Below, one piece after another: positions 1 through 10,046 of a stretch of DNA of 39,324 nucleotides (positions are counted from its first letter, which is position 1; each line of letters begins with the position of its first letter). Where the stretch lies: contig CAJNAR010000061.1 of assembly GCA_905220665.1 (NCBI GenBank), positions 1-39,324 of the forward strand, read 5' to 3'. The notes under the pieces are model-generated. The model was not told the origin of the DNA and did not search any database. It saw only the letters and a list, made by a program, of their open reading frames with translations. Source of the stretch: Albugo candida. Lineage: Eukaryota; Oomycota; Peronosporomycetes; Albuginales; Albuginaceae. A program made the translations under genes and the position numbers.

Positions 1-283
1 TCTTCATCTTCAAATGATCTACTTTCTTTGCGACTGTTCTGCTATTACACAAAAGCAACTGTTCAGAGATCCGAATGCGTTTGACTTCTCTAATGAATGG
101 CACACGAAGCCTGCTTTAAAAAAATTAGATTGTACCAAATTCAGCACAGAAAGAGCGAGGTATCGATTTCAATACTTTATTGTATGGACACACCAAGCAT
201 TAAGCCGATAACGAAGAAAATGAGGATGATACTGGTGCGCGTCGATATATCTACCCGTTTAGCGTGCATTAGACACGATATTC
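1..283. other. Unique left flank outside the array
   Basis: This stretch has no counterpart elsewhere in the window, so it is host sequence outside the tandem array. Two short ATG reading frames cross it (14-211, and 97-447 running into repeat DNA). Neither has a recognisable domain or signal peptide, and the second depends on the repeat junction, so I do not call genes. Positions 261-296 resemble the unit-to-unit junction (for example 4666-4703): AGCGTGC, TTAG and CGAT are kept in order before the shared ATGTTGATAGAGG. The edge is therefore either a short homology used for recombination or a decayed piece of a further unit. Confidence 0.75.
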
Positions 284-742
284 ATGTTGATAGAGGATTG
301 CACAACCACTTCTCAACACAAGACAGACATGCTCGAGGCTTGGTCAACCAGAGTGACATATTTCTGATCAGTCTAATCAAATCTACACCCTCTAGTAGAA
401 AGAAAATTCATATCAACAATGCGATGCGAAAGAATCCTTCAGCCTAGTCGCAGTTAGCTCAGTTCTAGATGGCCAGACAGCCAGGAGAATCATTATTTTC
501 GGAGCATGTTAGAAAGCTAGGGTAGACGTATCATAGAACATCTATTGAGATAGAGAAACGTTAGCTCAATTCTTTTATGACCGATCAAGAATACATACGT
601 TAACGATCAATCGTGCGGTATAGTGCATATGCGTTGACTATCATGTATAGCTTCTTATTTTCTTGAAAAGCTTCTCTACAGACGGAATGACATGTTCGAG
701 TCGGTGCGATTCTCATCCCTGCTGTAGTGTAAAGTTATCTCC

Positions 743-749
743 TATAAAT
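743..749 (+). promoter_or_regulatory. TATA box of copy 1 (conserved before every copy)
   Basis: TATAAAT lies 76 bp upstream of the first ATG and 88 bp upstream of the second, followed by a pyrimidine-rich stretch and an A/C-rich leader with no upstream ATG. The same box precedes all 30 genes at the same distance, except copy 12 (75 bp, one A lost from the leader) and copy 13 (66 bp, a 10-bp leader deletion). A TTATCT (AGATAA on the other strand), the fungal GATA-factor consensus, sits immediately upstream at 735-740. A transcription start 30-45 bp downstream of the box is inferred, not seen. Confidence 0.7.
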
Positions 750-818
750 TTGGGCTTCCACTAATTTCCAGCTTCTCAAATCTCAATTCGACTCACACAA
801 AACACTTGAAACCCACAA

Positions 819-1232
819 ATGCTATACAAAATGGATACCTTTAAGAAAATTGCTCTTGTTGCATGTGCATGTGTTGCATTAAGCAAAGGAAACATCCAAA
901 ACGAATCTCCCACAAAGAGGCAGCTGGAACGATCTTCCACAACACCTCACATTCGGGAACCAGTTCCTAAAGATGCTCAGCCAGTCTTCCGACAATTGAC
1001 CTATGGTATGGAGGCCGCAATGGTGAACAAGGCTGTAGAAACTGCTCTGCCCATAGCAGCCAGCGCAATCTCTACTCTAGCAAAGCCAGCAGTCGGGACC
1101 CTTTCTACTACCGATTCTAGCAAAAGTGACTTTCAAAAAGAGCCTTCTCCAAAGCAGCAGTCGCAGCAGCCTGCTCCCAAGTGTACCGACGATGACGACC
1201 AAATACAGCGACCCAGAAAACCTGGCTTTTAG
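819..1232 (+). CDS. Array copy 1: small secreted protein of unknown function, 137 aa
   Basis: Reference copy; I do not recognise the family. Residues 5-24 form a secretory signal: KK at 9-10, hydrophobic core 11-21, small residues at the probable cut near S22-G24. Two in-frame ATGs compete. ATG1 has C at -3, whereas the second (position 831, Met5) has A at -3 and G at +4, so the 133-residue form is the likelier product. Mature part: KR at 33-34 (possible Kex2 site) overlapping RQLER at 34-38, a second RQL at 58-60, an alanine-rich, probably helical stretch 64-93, a P/Q/K linker 107-121, the only mature cysteine (C122), an acidic run D124-D127 and a basic RPRKPGF tail. No transmembrane segment follows the signal. 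The stop TAG is followed directly by an in-frame TGA. Haplotype A promoter; upstream DNA joins unique flank at about 284. Confidence 0.8.
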   Translation: MLYKMDTFKKIALVACACVALSKGNIQNESPTKRQLERSSTTPHIREPVPKDAQPVFRQLTYGMEAAMVNKAVETALPIAASAISTLAKPAVGTLSTTDSSKSDFQKEPSPKQQSQQPAPKCTDDDDQIQRPRKPGF

Positions 1233-2287
1233 TGACCAATACACAAGTGATTAAAGTCCGTAGTGTAGGTAGTTCAAGCAGCTACGCATGCAAGTCAAAC
1301 TTTACCGTCTTTCTGTTTTGTGTAATACATACTACGTTTTTCCTATCATCCAATTGACGTCGTTCCTTCATCTACATGTCTGATGTGATGATGCTTGTTT
1401 ACTCCATACCGTCCAAACCACAGGGGGCAAGTTGCTTCGTGATTTATTGTTTAAGCAATATCGCGATGTGCTCACTAGATAATCAACACCACAGGAAGCC
1501 AACTTCATAATCGAATCCGTATGAAGTGGGTACAAACTTACGCCTTACTTCTCTAAAGTCCGCTGTTGCCTTAGTAACGTGCTTTGTTTACTATCATAAG
1601 CATCCGTCGATTGTCTTGCTTTGAACATTCGTGCAACTGTAAATACAAATTCAGATGTTTCGGATTGCGCCGACCAATCGAAAACTTGACGCCGCTTCGT
1701 TAAAACAATCCAAAAGGACAACTGGGAAGCGTGCTTTTAGCATGCGATGCTCATGAAAATAGAGGATTGCACAACCACTTCTCAACACAAGACAGACATG
1801 CTCGAGGCTTGGTCAACCAGAGTGACATATTTCTGATCAGTCTAATCAAATCTACACCCTCTAGTAGAAAGAAAATTCATATCAACAATGCGATGCGAAA
1901 GAATCCTTCAGCCTAGTCGCAGTTAGCTCAGTTCTAGATGGCCAGACAGCCAGGAGAATCATTATTTTCGGAGCATGTTAGAAAGCTAGGGTAGACGTAT
2001 CATAGAACATCTATTGAGATAGAGAAACGTTAGCTCAATTCTTTTATGACCGATCAAGAATACATACGTTAACGATCAATCGTGCGGTATAGTGCATATG
2101 CGTTGACTATCATGTATAGCTTCTTATTTTCTTGAAAAGCTTCTCTACAGACGGAATGACATGTTCGAGTCGGTGCGATTCTCATCCCTGCTGTAGTGTA
2201 AAGTTATCTCCTATAAATTTGGGCTTCCACTAATTTCCAGCTTCTCAAATCTCAATTCGACTCACACAAAACACTTGAAACCCACAA
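1233..2287 (+). other. Representative spacer between copies 1 and 2
   Basis: Contains no gene I can support; the same 1,055-bp layout recurs in all regular units. In order: an in-frame second stop TGA at once; an A/T-rich 3' segment without a clear AATAAA; a CRE-like TGACGTC at 1355-1361; the G-run length variant; an ATCGCGAT palindrome at 1460-1467; CCAAT at 1674-1678; an inverted repeat AGCAT/ATGCT around GCG at 1739-1751; a 61-codon open frame opening with GTG (1731-1916) and lacking ATG until codon 54; a CGTTAACG palindrome at 2067-2074; then the promoter, with TATAAAT at 2212-2218. Private features here and in the next two spacers: TTTAAGCAAT where later units have TCAGAGCAAT or TCAAAGCAAT. 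Confidence 0.7.
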
Positions 2288-2701
2288 ATGCTATACAAAA
2301 TGGATACCTTTAAGAAAATTGCTCTTGTTGCATGTGCATGTGTTGCATTAAGCAAAGGAAACATCCAAAACGAATCTCCCACAAAGAGGCAGCTGGAACG
2401 ATCTTCCACAACACCTCACATTCGGGAACCAGTTCCTAAAGATGCTCAGCCAGTCTTCCGACAATTGACCTATGGTATGGAGGCCGCAATGGTGAACAAG
2501 GCTGTAGAAACTGCTCTGCCCATAGCAGCCAGCGCAATCTCTACTCTAGCAAAGCCAGCAGTCGGGACCCTTTCTACTACCGATTCTAGCAAAAGTGACT
2601 TTCAAAAAGAGCCTTCTCCAAAGCAGCAGTCGCAGCAGCCTGCTCCCAAGTGTACCGACGATGACGACCAAATACAGCGACCCAGAAAACCTGGCTTTTA
2701 G
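2288..2701 (+). CDS. Array copy 2: small secreted protein, 137 aa
   Basis: Protein identical to copy 1. Haplotype A promoter. The upstream spacer 1233-2287 reads GAAAAT at the unit junction (the ENR form) and keeps TCGCAG after the 61-codon frame, a state otherwise seen only in the spacers of copies 1, 3, 12 and 24. Confidence 0.8.
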   Translation: MLYKMDTFKKIALVACACVALSKGNIQNESPTKRQLERSSTTPHIREPVPKDAQPVFRQLTYGMEAAMVNKAVETALPIAASAISTLAKPAVGTLSTTDSSKSDFQKEPSPKQQSQQPAPKCTDDDDQIQRPRKPGF

Positions 2702-3756
2702 TGACCAATACACAAGTGATTAAAGTCCGTAGTGTAGGTAGTTCAAGCAGCTACGCATGCAAGTCAAACTTTACCGTCTTTCTGTTTTGTGTAATACATA
2801 CTACGTTTTTCCTATCATCCAATTGACGTCGTTCCTTCATCTACATGTCTGATGTGATGATGCTTGTTTACTCCATACCGTCCAAACCACAGGGGGCAAG
2901 TTGCTTCGTGATTTATTGTTTAAGCAATATCGCGATGTGCTCACTAGATAATCAACACCACAGGAAGCCAACTTCATAATCGAATCCGTATGAAGTGGGT
3001 ACAACCTTACGCCTTACTTCTCTAAAGTCCGCTGTTGCCTTAGTAACGTGCTTTGTTTACTATCATAAGCATCCGTCGATTGTCTTGCTTTGAACATTCG
3101 TGCAACTGTAAATACAAATTCAGATGTTTCGGATTGCGCCGACCAATCGAAAACTTGACGCCGCTTCGTTAAAACAATCCAAAAGGACAACTGGGAAGCG
3201 TGCTTTTAGCATGCGATGCTCATGAAAATAGAGGATTGCACAACCACTTCTCAACACAAGACAGACATGCTCGAGGCTTGGTCAACCAGAGTGACATATT
3301 TCTGATCAGTCTAATCAAATCTACACCCTCTAGTAGAAAGAAAATTCATATCAACAATGCGATGCGAAAGAATCCTTCAGCCTAGTCGCAGTTAGCTCAG
3401 TTCTAGATGGCCAGACAGCCAGGAGAATCATTATTTTCGGAGCATGTTAGAAAGCTAGGGTAGACGTATCATAGAACATCTATTGAGATAGAGAAACGTT
3501 AGCTCAATTCTTTTATGACCGATCAAGAATACATACGTTAACGATCAATCGTGCGGTATAGTGCATATGCGTTGACTATCATGTATAGCTTCTTATTTTC
3601 TTGAAAAGCTTCTCTACAGACGGAATGACATGTTCGAGTCGGTGCGATTCTCATCCCTGCTGTAGTGTAAAGTTATCTCCTATAAATTTGGGCTTCCACT
3701 AATTTCCAGCTTCTCAAATCTCAATTCGACTCACACAAAACACTTGAAACCCACAA

Positions 3757-4170
3757 ATGCTATACAAAATGGATACCTTTAAGAAAATTGCTCTTGTTGC
3801 ATGTGCATGTGTTGCATTAAGCAAAGGAAACATCCAAAACGAATCTCCCACAAAGAGGCAGCTGGAACGATCTTCCACAACACCTCACATTCGGGAACCA
3901 GTTCCTAAAGATGCTCAGCCAGTCTTCCGACAATTGACCTATGGTATGGAGGCCGCAATGGTGAACAAGGCTGTAGAAACTGCTCTGCCCATAGCAGCCA
4001 GCGCAATCTCTACTCTAGCAAAGCCAGCAGTCGGGACCCTTTCTACTACCGATTCTAGCAAAAGTGACTTTCAAAAAGAGCCTTCTCCAAAGCAGCAGTC
4101 GCAGCAGCCTGCTCCCAAGTGTACCGACGATGACGACCAAATACAGCGACCCAGAAAACCTGGCTTTTAG
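3757..4170 (+). CDS. Array copy 3: small secreted protein, 137 aa
   Basis: Protein identical to copy 1; haplotype A promoter. The upstream spacer 2702-3756 is nearly the same as that of copy 2 but has GTACAACCTT at about 2999-3008, a change shared only with the next spacer. Copies 2 to 4 therefore look like one recent expansion. Confidence 0.8.
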   Translation: MLYKMDTFKKIALVACACVALSKGNIQNESPTKRQLERSSTTPHIREPVPKDAQPVFRQLTYGMEAAMVNKAVETALPIAASAISTLAKPAVGTLSTTDSSKSDFQKEPSPKQQSQQPAPKCTDDDDQIQRPRKPGF

Positions 4171-5225
4171 TGACCAATACACAAGTGATTAAAGTCCGTA
4201 GTGTAGGTAGTTCAAGCAGCTACGCATGCAAGTCAAACTTTACCGTCTTTCTGTTTTGTGTAATACATACTACGTTTTTCCTATCATCCAATTGACGTCG
4301 TTCCTTCATCTACATGTCTGATGTGATGATGCTTGTTTACTCCATACCGTCCAAACCACAGGGGGCAAGTTGCTTCGTGATTTATTGTTTAAGCAATATC
4401 GCGATGTGCTCACTAGATAATCAACACCACAGGAAGCCAACTTCATAATCGAATCCGTATGAAGTGGGTACAACCTTACGCCTTACTTCTCTAAAGTCCG
4501 CTGTTGCCTTAGTAACGTGCTTTGTTTACTATCATAAGCATCCGTCGATTGTCTTGCTTTGAACATTCGTGCAACTGTAAATACAAATTCAGATGTTTCG
4601 GATTGCGCCGACCAATCGAAAACTTGACACCGCTTCGTTAAAACAATCCAAAAGGACAACTGGGAAGCGTGCTTTTAGCATGCGATGCTCATGTTGATAG
4701 AGGATTGCACAACCACTTCTCAACACAAGACAGACATGCTCGAGGCTTGGTCAACCAGAGTGACATATTTCTGATCAGTCTAATCAAATCTACACCCTCT
4801 AGTAGAAAGAAAATTCATATCAACAATGCGATGCGAAAGAATCCTTCAGCCTAGTCACAGTTAGCTCAGTTCTAGATGGCCAGACAGCCAGGAGAATCAT
4901 TATTTTCGGAGCATGTTAGAAAGCTAGGGTAGACGTATCATAGAACATCTATTGAGATAGAGAAACGTTAGCTCAATTCTTTTATGACCGATCAAGAATA
5001 CATACGTTAACGATCAATCGTGCGGTATAGTGCATATGCGTTGACTATCATGTATAGCTTCTTATTTTCTTGAAAAGCTTCTCTACAGACGGAATGACAT
5101 GTTCGAGTCGGTGCGATTCTCATCCCTGCTGTAGTGTAAAGTTATCTCCTATAAATTTGGGCTTCCACTAATTTCCAGCTTCTCAAATCTCAATTCGACT
5201 CACACAAAACACTTGAAACCCACAA

Positions 5226-5639
5226 ATGCTATACAAAATGGATACCTTTAAGAAAATTGCTCTTGTTGCATGTGCATGTGTTGCATTAAGCAAAGGAAAC
5301 ATCCAAAACGAATCTCCCACAAAGAGGCAGCTGGAACGATCTTCCACAACACCTCACATTCGGGAACCAGTTCCTAAAGATGCTCAGCCAGTCTTCCGAC
5401 AATTGACCTATGGTATGGAGGCCGCAATGGTGAACAAGGCTGTAGAAACTGCTCTGCCCATAGCAGCCAGCGCAATCTCTACTCTAGCAAAGCCAGCAGT
5501 CGGGACCCTTTCTACTACCGATTCTAGCAAAAGTGACTTTCAAAAAGAGCCTTCTCCAAAGCAGCAGTCGCAGCAGCCTGCTCCCAAGTGTACCGACGAT
5601 GACGACCAAATACAGCGACCCAGAAAACCTGGCTTTTAG
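5226..5639 (+). CDS. Array copy 4: small secreted protein, 137 aa
   Basis: Protein identical to copy 1; haplotype A promoter. The upstream spacer 4171-5225 shares GTACAACCTT with the preceding one but switches to GACACCGC and to GTTGAT at the unit junction, the same junction sequence as at the array edge next to the unique flank. Confidence 0.8.
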   Translation: MLYKMDTFKKIALVACACVALSKGNIQNESPTKRQLERSSTTPHIREPVPKDAQPVFRQLTYGMEAAMVNKAVETALPIAASAISTLAKPAVGTLSTTDSSKSDFQKEPSPKQQSQQPAPKCTDDDDQIQRPRKPGF

Positions 5640-6540
5640 TGACCAATACACAAGTGATTAAAGTCCGTAGTGTAGGTAGTTCAAGCAGCTACGCATGCAA
5701 GTCAAACTTTACCGTCTTTCTGTTTTGTGTAATACATACTACGTTTTTCCTATCATCCAATTGACGTCGTTCCTTCATCTACATGTCTGATGTGATGATG
5801 CTTGTTTACTCCATACCGTCCAAACCACAGGGGGCAAGTTGCTTCGTGATTTATTGTCAGAGCAATATCGCGATGTGCTCACTAGATAATCAACACCACA
5901 GGAAGCCAACTTCATAATCGAATCCGTATGAAGTGGGTACAAACTTACGCCTTACTTCTCTAAAGTCCGCTGTTGCCTTAGTAACGTGCTTTGTTTACTA
6001 TCATAAGCATCCGTCGATTGTCTTGCTTTGAACATTCGTGCAACTGTAAATACAAATTCAGATGTTTCGGATTGCGCCGACCAATCGAAAACTTGACGCC
6101 GCTTCGTTAAAACAATCCAAAAGGACAACTGGGAAGCGTGCTTTTAGCATGCGATGCTCATGAAAATAGAGGATTGCACAACCACTTCTCAACACAAGAC
6201 AGACATGCTCGAGGCTTGGTCAACCAGAGTGACATATTTCTGATCAGTCTAATCAAATCTACACCCTCTAGTAGAAAGAAAATTCATATCAACAATGCGA
6301 TGCGAAAGAATCCTTCAGCCTAGTCACAGTTAGCTCAGTTCTAGATGGCCAGACAGCCAGGAGAATCATTATTTTCGGAGCATGTTAGAAAGCTAGGTTA
6401 GACGTATCATAGAACATCTATTGAGATAGAGAAACGTTAGCTCAATTCTTTTTTGACCGATCAAGAATACATACGTTAACGATCAATCTTGCGGTATAGT
6501 GCATATGCGTTGACCATCATTTATAGCTTCTTATTTTCTT

Positions 6541-6552
6541 GAGAAGCTTCTC
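6541..6552 (+). promoter_or_regulatory. Heat-shock-element-like 12-bp palindrome in haplotype B promoters
   Basis: GAGAAGCTTCTC is a perfect palindrome containing AGAAGCTTCT, i.e. GAA-N2-TTC, the two-unit core bound by heat-shock factor. It lies 154 bp before the first ATG of copy 5 and at the same distance before copies 7, 8, 10, 11, 15, 18, 19, 22, 26, 27 and 30 (starting at 9479, 10947, 13549, 15016, 19007, 22629, 24099, 28509, 33590, 35060 and 38682). The other 18 copies read GAAAAGCTTCTC, which breaks both the palindrome and the GAA half-site. The palindrome is seen; binding by heat-shock factor is a guess, because a third half-site at proper spacing is not present. Confidence 0.4.
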
Positions 6553-6694
6553 TACAGACGGAATGACATGTTCGAGTCGGTGCGATTCTCATCCCTGCTG
6601 TAGTGTAAAGTTATCTCCTATAAATTTGGGCTTCCACTAATTTCCAGCTTCTCAAATCTCAATTCGACTCACACAAAACACTTGAAACCCACAA

Positions 6695-7108
6695 ATGCTA
6701 TACAAAATGGATACCTTTAAGAAAATTGCTCTTGTTGCATGTGCATGTGTTGCATTAAGCAAAGGAAACATCCAAAACGAATCTCCCACAAAGAGGCAGC
6801 TGGAACGATCTTCCACAACACCTCACATTCGGGAACCAGTTCCTAAAGATGCTCAGCCAGTCTTCCGACAATTGACCTATGGTATGGAGGCCGCAATGGT
6901 GAACAAGGCTGTAGAAACTGCTCTGCCCATAGCAGCCAGCGCAATCTCTACTCTAGCAAAGCCAGCAGTCGGGACCCTTTCTACTACCGATTCTAGCAAA
7001 AGTGACTTTCAAAAAGAGCCTTCTCCAAAGCAGCAGTCGCAGCAGCCTGCTCCCAAGTGTACCGACGATGACGACCAAATACAGCGACCCAGAAAACCTG
7101 GCTTTTAG
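6695..7108 (+). CDS. Array copy 5: small secreted protein, 137 aa
   Basis: Protein identical to copy 1, but this is the first copy with a complete haplotype B promoter (TTTTTGACC, CTTGCGG, GACCATCATTT, GAGAAGC). The upstream spacer 5640-6694 also introduces TCAGAGCAAT, and GGTTAGAC in place of GGGTAGAC. A change of lineage in the array is therefore visible between copies 4 and 5. Confidence 0.8.
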   Translation: MLYKMDTFKKIALVACACVALSKGNIQNESPTKRQLERSSTTPHIREPVPKDAQPVFRQLTYGMEAAMVNKAVETALPIAASAISTLAKPAVGTLSTTDSSKSDFQKEPSPKQQSQQPAPKCTDDDDQIQRPRKPGF

Positions 7109-8163
7109 TGACCAATACACAAGTGATTAAAGTCCGTAGTGTAGGTAGTTCAAGCAGCTACGCATGCAAGTCAAACTTTACCGTCTTTCTGTTTTGTGTA
7201 ATACATACTACGTTTTTCCTATCATCCAATTGACGTCGTTCCTTCATCTACATGTCTGATGTGATGATGCTTGTTTACTCCATACCGTCCAAACCACAGG
7301 GGGCAAGTTGCTTCGTGATTTATTGTCAGAGCAATATCGCGATGTGCTCACTAGATAATCAACACCACAGGAAGCCAACTTCATAATCGAATCCGTATGA
7401 AGTGGGTACAAACTTACGCCTTACTTCTCTAAAGTCCGCTGTTGCCTTAGTAACGTGCTTTGTTTACTATCATAAGCATCCGTCGATTGTCTTGCTTTGA
7501 ACATTCGTGCAACTGTAAATACAAATTCAGATGTTTCGGATTGCGCCGATCAATCGAAAACTTGACACCGCTTCGTTAAAACAATCCAAAAGGACAACTG
7601 GTAAGCGTGCTTTTAGCATGCGATGCTCATGTTGATAGAGGATTGCACAACCACTTCTCAACACAAGACAGACATGCTCGAGGCTTGGTCAACCAGAGTG
7701 ACATATTTCTGATCAGTCTAATCAAATCTACACCCTCTAGTAGAAAGAAAATTCATATCAACAATGCGATGCGAAAGAATCCTTCAGCCTAGTCACAGTT
7801 AGCTCAGTTCTAGATGGCCAGACAGCCAGGAGAATCATTATTTTCGGAGCATGTTAGAAAGCTAGGTTAGACGTATCATAGAACATCTATTGAGATAGAG
7901 AAACGTTAGCTCAATTCTTTTTTGACCGATCAAGAATACATACGTTAACGATCAATCTTGCGGTATAGTGCATATGCGTTGACTATCATGTATAGCTTCT
8001 TATTTTCTTGAAAAGCTTCTCTACAGACGGAATGACATGTTCGAGTCGGTGCGATTCTCATCCCTGCTGTAGTGTAAAGTTATCTCCTATAAATTTGGGC
8101 TTCCACTAATTTCCAGCTTCTCAAATCTCAATTCGACTCACACAAAACACTTGAAACCCACAA

Positions 8164-8577
8164 ATGCTATACAAAATGGATACCTTTAAGAAAATTGCTC
8201 TTGTTGCATGTGCATGTGTTGCATTAAGCAAAGGAAACATCCAAAACGAATCTCCCACAAAGAGGCAGCTGGAACGATCTTCCACAACACCTCACATTCG
8301 GGAACCAGTTCCTAAAGATGCTCAGCCAGTCTTCCGACAATTGACCTATGGTATGGAGGCCGCAATGGTGAACAAGGCTGTAGAAACTGCTCTGCCCATA
8401 GCAGCCAGCGCAATCTCTACTCTAGCAAAGCCAGCAGTCGGGACCCTTTCTACTACCGATTCTAGCAAAAGTGACTTTCAAAAAGAGCCTTCTCCAAAGC
8501 AGCAGTCGCAGCAGCCTGCTCCCAAGTGTACCGACGATGACGACCAAATACAGCGACCCAGAAAACCTGGCTTTTAG
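8164..8577 (+). CDS. Array copy 6: small secreted protein, 137 aa, mosaic promoter
   Basis: Protein identical to copy 1. The promoter is a mosaic: TTTTTGACC and CTTGCGG (B) at about 7920-7960, then GACTATCATGT and GAAAAGC (A) from about 7979. An exchange therefore occurred within that interval. The upstream spacer 7109-8163 has two private changes: CCGATCAATCG near 7546, which destroys the CCAAT found in the other full-length spacers, and CTGGTAAGCG near 7600. Confidence 0.8.
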   Translation: MLYKMDTFKKIALVACACVALSKGNIQNESPTKRQLERSSTTPHIREPVPKDAQPVFRQLTYGMEAAMVNKAVETALPIAASAISTLAKPAVGTLSTTDSSKSDFQKEPSPKQQSQQPAPKCTDDDDQIQRPRKPGF

Positions 8578-9632
8578 TGACCAATACACAAGTGATTAAA
8601 GTCCGTAGTGTAGGTAGTTCAAGCAGCTACGCATGCAAGTCAAACTTTACCGTCTTTCTGTTTTGTGTAATACATACTACGTTTTTCCTATCATCCAATT
8701 GACGTCGTTCCTTCATCTACATGTCTGATGTGATGATGCTTGTTTACTCCATACCGTCCAAACCACAGGGGGCAAGTTGCTTCGTGATTTATTGTCAGAG
8801 CAATATCGCGATGTGCTCACTAGATAATCAACACCACAGGAAGCCAACTTCATAATCGAATCCGTATGAAGTGGGTACAAACTTACGCCTTACTTCTCTA
8901 AAGTCCGCTGTTGCCTTAGTAACGTGCTTTGTTTACTATCATAAGCATCCGTCGATTGTCTTGCTTTGAACATTCGTGCAACTGTAAATACAAATTCAGA
9001 TGTTTCGGATTGCGCCGACCAATCGAAAACTTGACGCCGCTTCGTTAAAACAATCCAAAAGGACAACTGGGAAGCGTGCTTTTAGCATGCGATGCTCATG
9101 AAAATAGAGGATTGCACAACCACTTCTCAACACAAGACAGACATGCTCGAGGCTTGGTCAACCAGAGTGACATATTTCTGATCAGTCTAATCAAATCTAC
9201 ACCCTCTAGTAGAAAGAAAATTCATATCAACAATGCGATGCGAAAGAATCCTTCAGCCTAGTCACAGTTAGCTCAGTTCTAGATGGCCAGACAGCCAGGA
9301 GAATCATTATTTTCGGAGCATGTTAGAAAGCTAGGTTAGACGTATCATAGAACATCTATTGAGATAGAGAAACGTTAGCTCAATTCTTTTTTGACCGATC
9401 AAGAATACATACGTTAACGATCAATCTTGCGGTATAGTGCATATGCGTTGACCATCATTTATAGCTTCTTATTTTCTTGAGAAGCTTCTCTACAGACGGA
9501 ATGACATGTTCGAGTCGGTGCGATTCTCATCCCTGCTGTAGTGTAAAGTTATCTCCTATAAATTTGGGCTTCCACTAATTTCCAGCTTCTCAAATCTCAA
9601 TTCGACTCACACAAAACACTTGAAACCCACAA

Positions 9633-10046
9633 ATGCTATACAAAATGGATACCTTTAAGAAAATTGCTCTTGTTGCATGTGCATGTGTTGCATTAAGCAA
9701 AGGAAACATCCAAAACGAATCTCCCACAAAGAGGCAGCTGGAACGATCTTCCACAACACCTCACATTCGGGAACCAGTTCCTAAAGATGCTCAGCCAGTC
9801 TTCCGACAATTGACCTATGGTATGGAGGCCGCAATGGTGAACAAGGCTGTAGAAACTGCTCTGCCCATAGCAGCCAGCGCAATCTCTACTCTAGCAAAGC
9901 CAGCAGTCGGGACCCTTTCTACTACCGATTCTAGCAAAAGTGACTTTCAAAAAGAGCCTTCTCCAAAGCAGCAGTCGCAGCAGCCTGCTCCCAAGTGTAC
10001 CGACGATGACGACCAAATACAGCGACCCAGAAAACCTGGCTTTTAG
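9633..10046 (+). CDS. Array copy 7: small secreted protein, 137 aa
   Basis: Protein identical to copy 1; full haplotype B promoter. The upstream spacer 8578-9632 matches that of copy 5 at every diagnostic site I compared. The 3' segment after this gene carries TTTCTATTTGTG in place of TTTCTGTTTTGTG, a change shared only with the 3' segment of copy 8, so copies 7 and 8 are sisters. Confidence 0.8.
   Translation: MLYKMDTFKKIALVACACVALSKGNIQNESPTKRQLERSSTTPHIREPVPKDAQPVFRQLTYGMEAAMVNKAVETALPIAASAISTLAKPAVGTLSTTDSSKSDFQKEPSPKQQSQQPAPKCTDDDDQIQRPRKPGF

Noticed and set aside
14..211. 65-codon frame in the unique flank
   Set aside because: Short, no domain or secretion signal, weak context and cut close to the window start; could be part of an exon but nothing supports it.
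97..447. 116-codon frame across the array edge
   Set aside because: It is half unique flank and half the spacer frame above; an accidental fusion at the junction with no recognisable features.
34..1232. Bona fide oomycete RxLR effector
   Set aside because: RQLE lacks the final R, no dEER follows, and the promoter style looks more fungal; kept only as a possibility.
1445..1456. Yeast-type replication origin consensus in TTTATTGTTTA
   Set aside because: It does not match the core consensus at a required position and is present in only three spacers.
1731..1916. Recurring 61-codon open frame in each spacer (ENR or VDR form)
   Set aside because: It opens with GTG and has no ATG until codon 54, has no signal peptide or domain, and its conservation follows simply from the repeats being near-identical. 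Not called as a gene in a eukaryotic setting.
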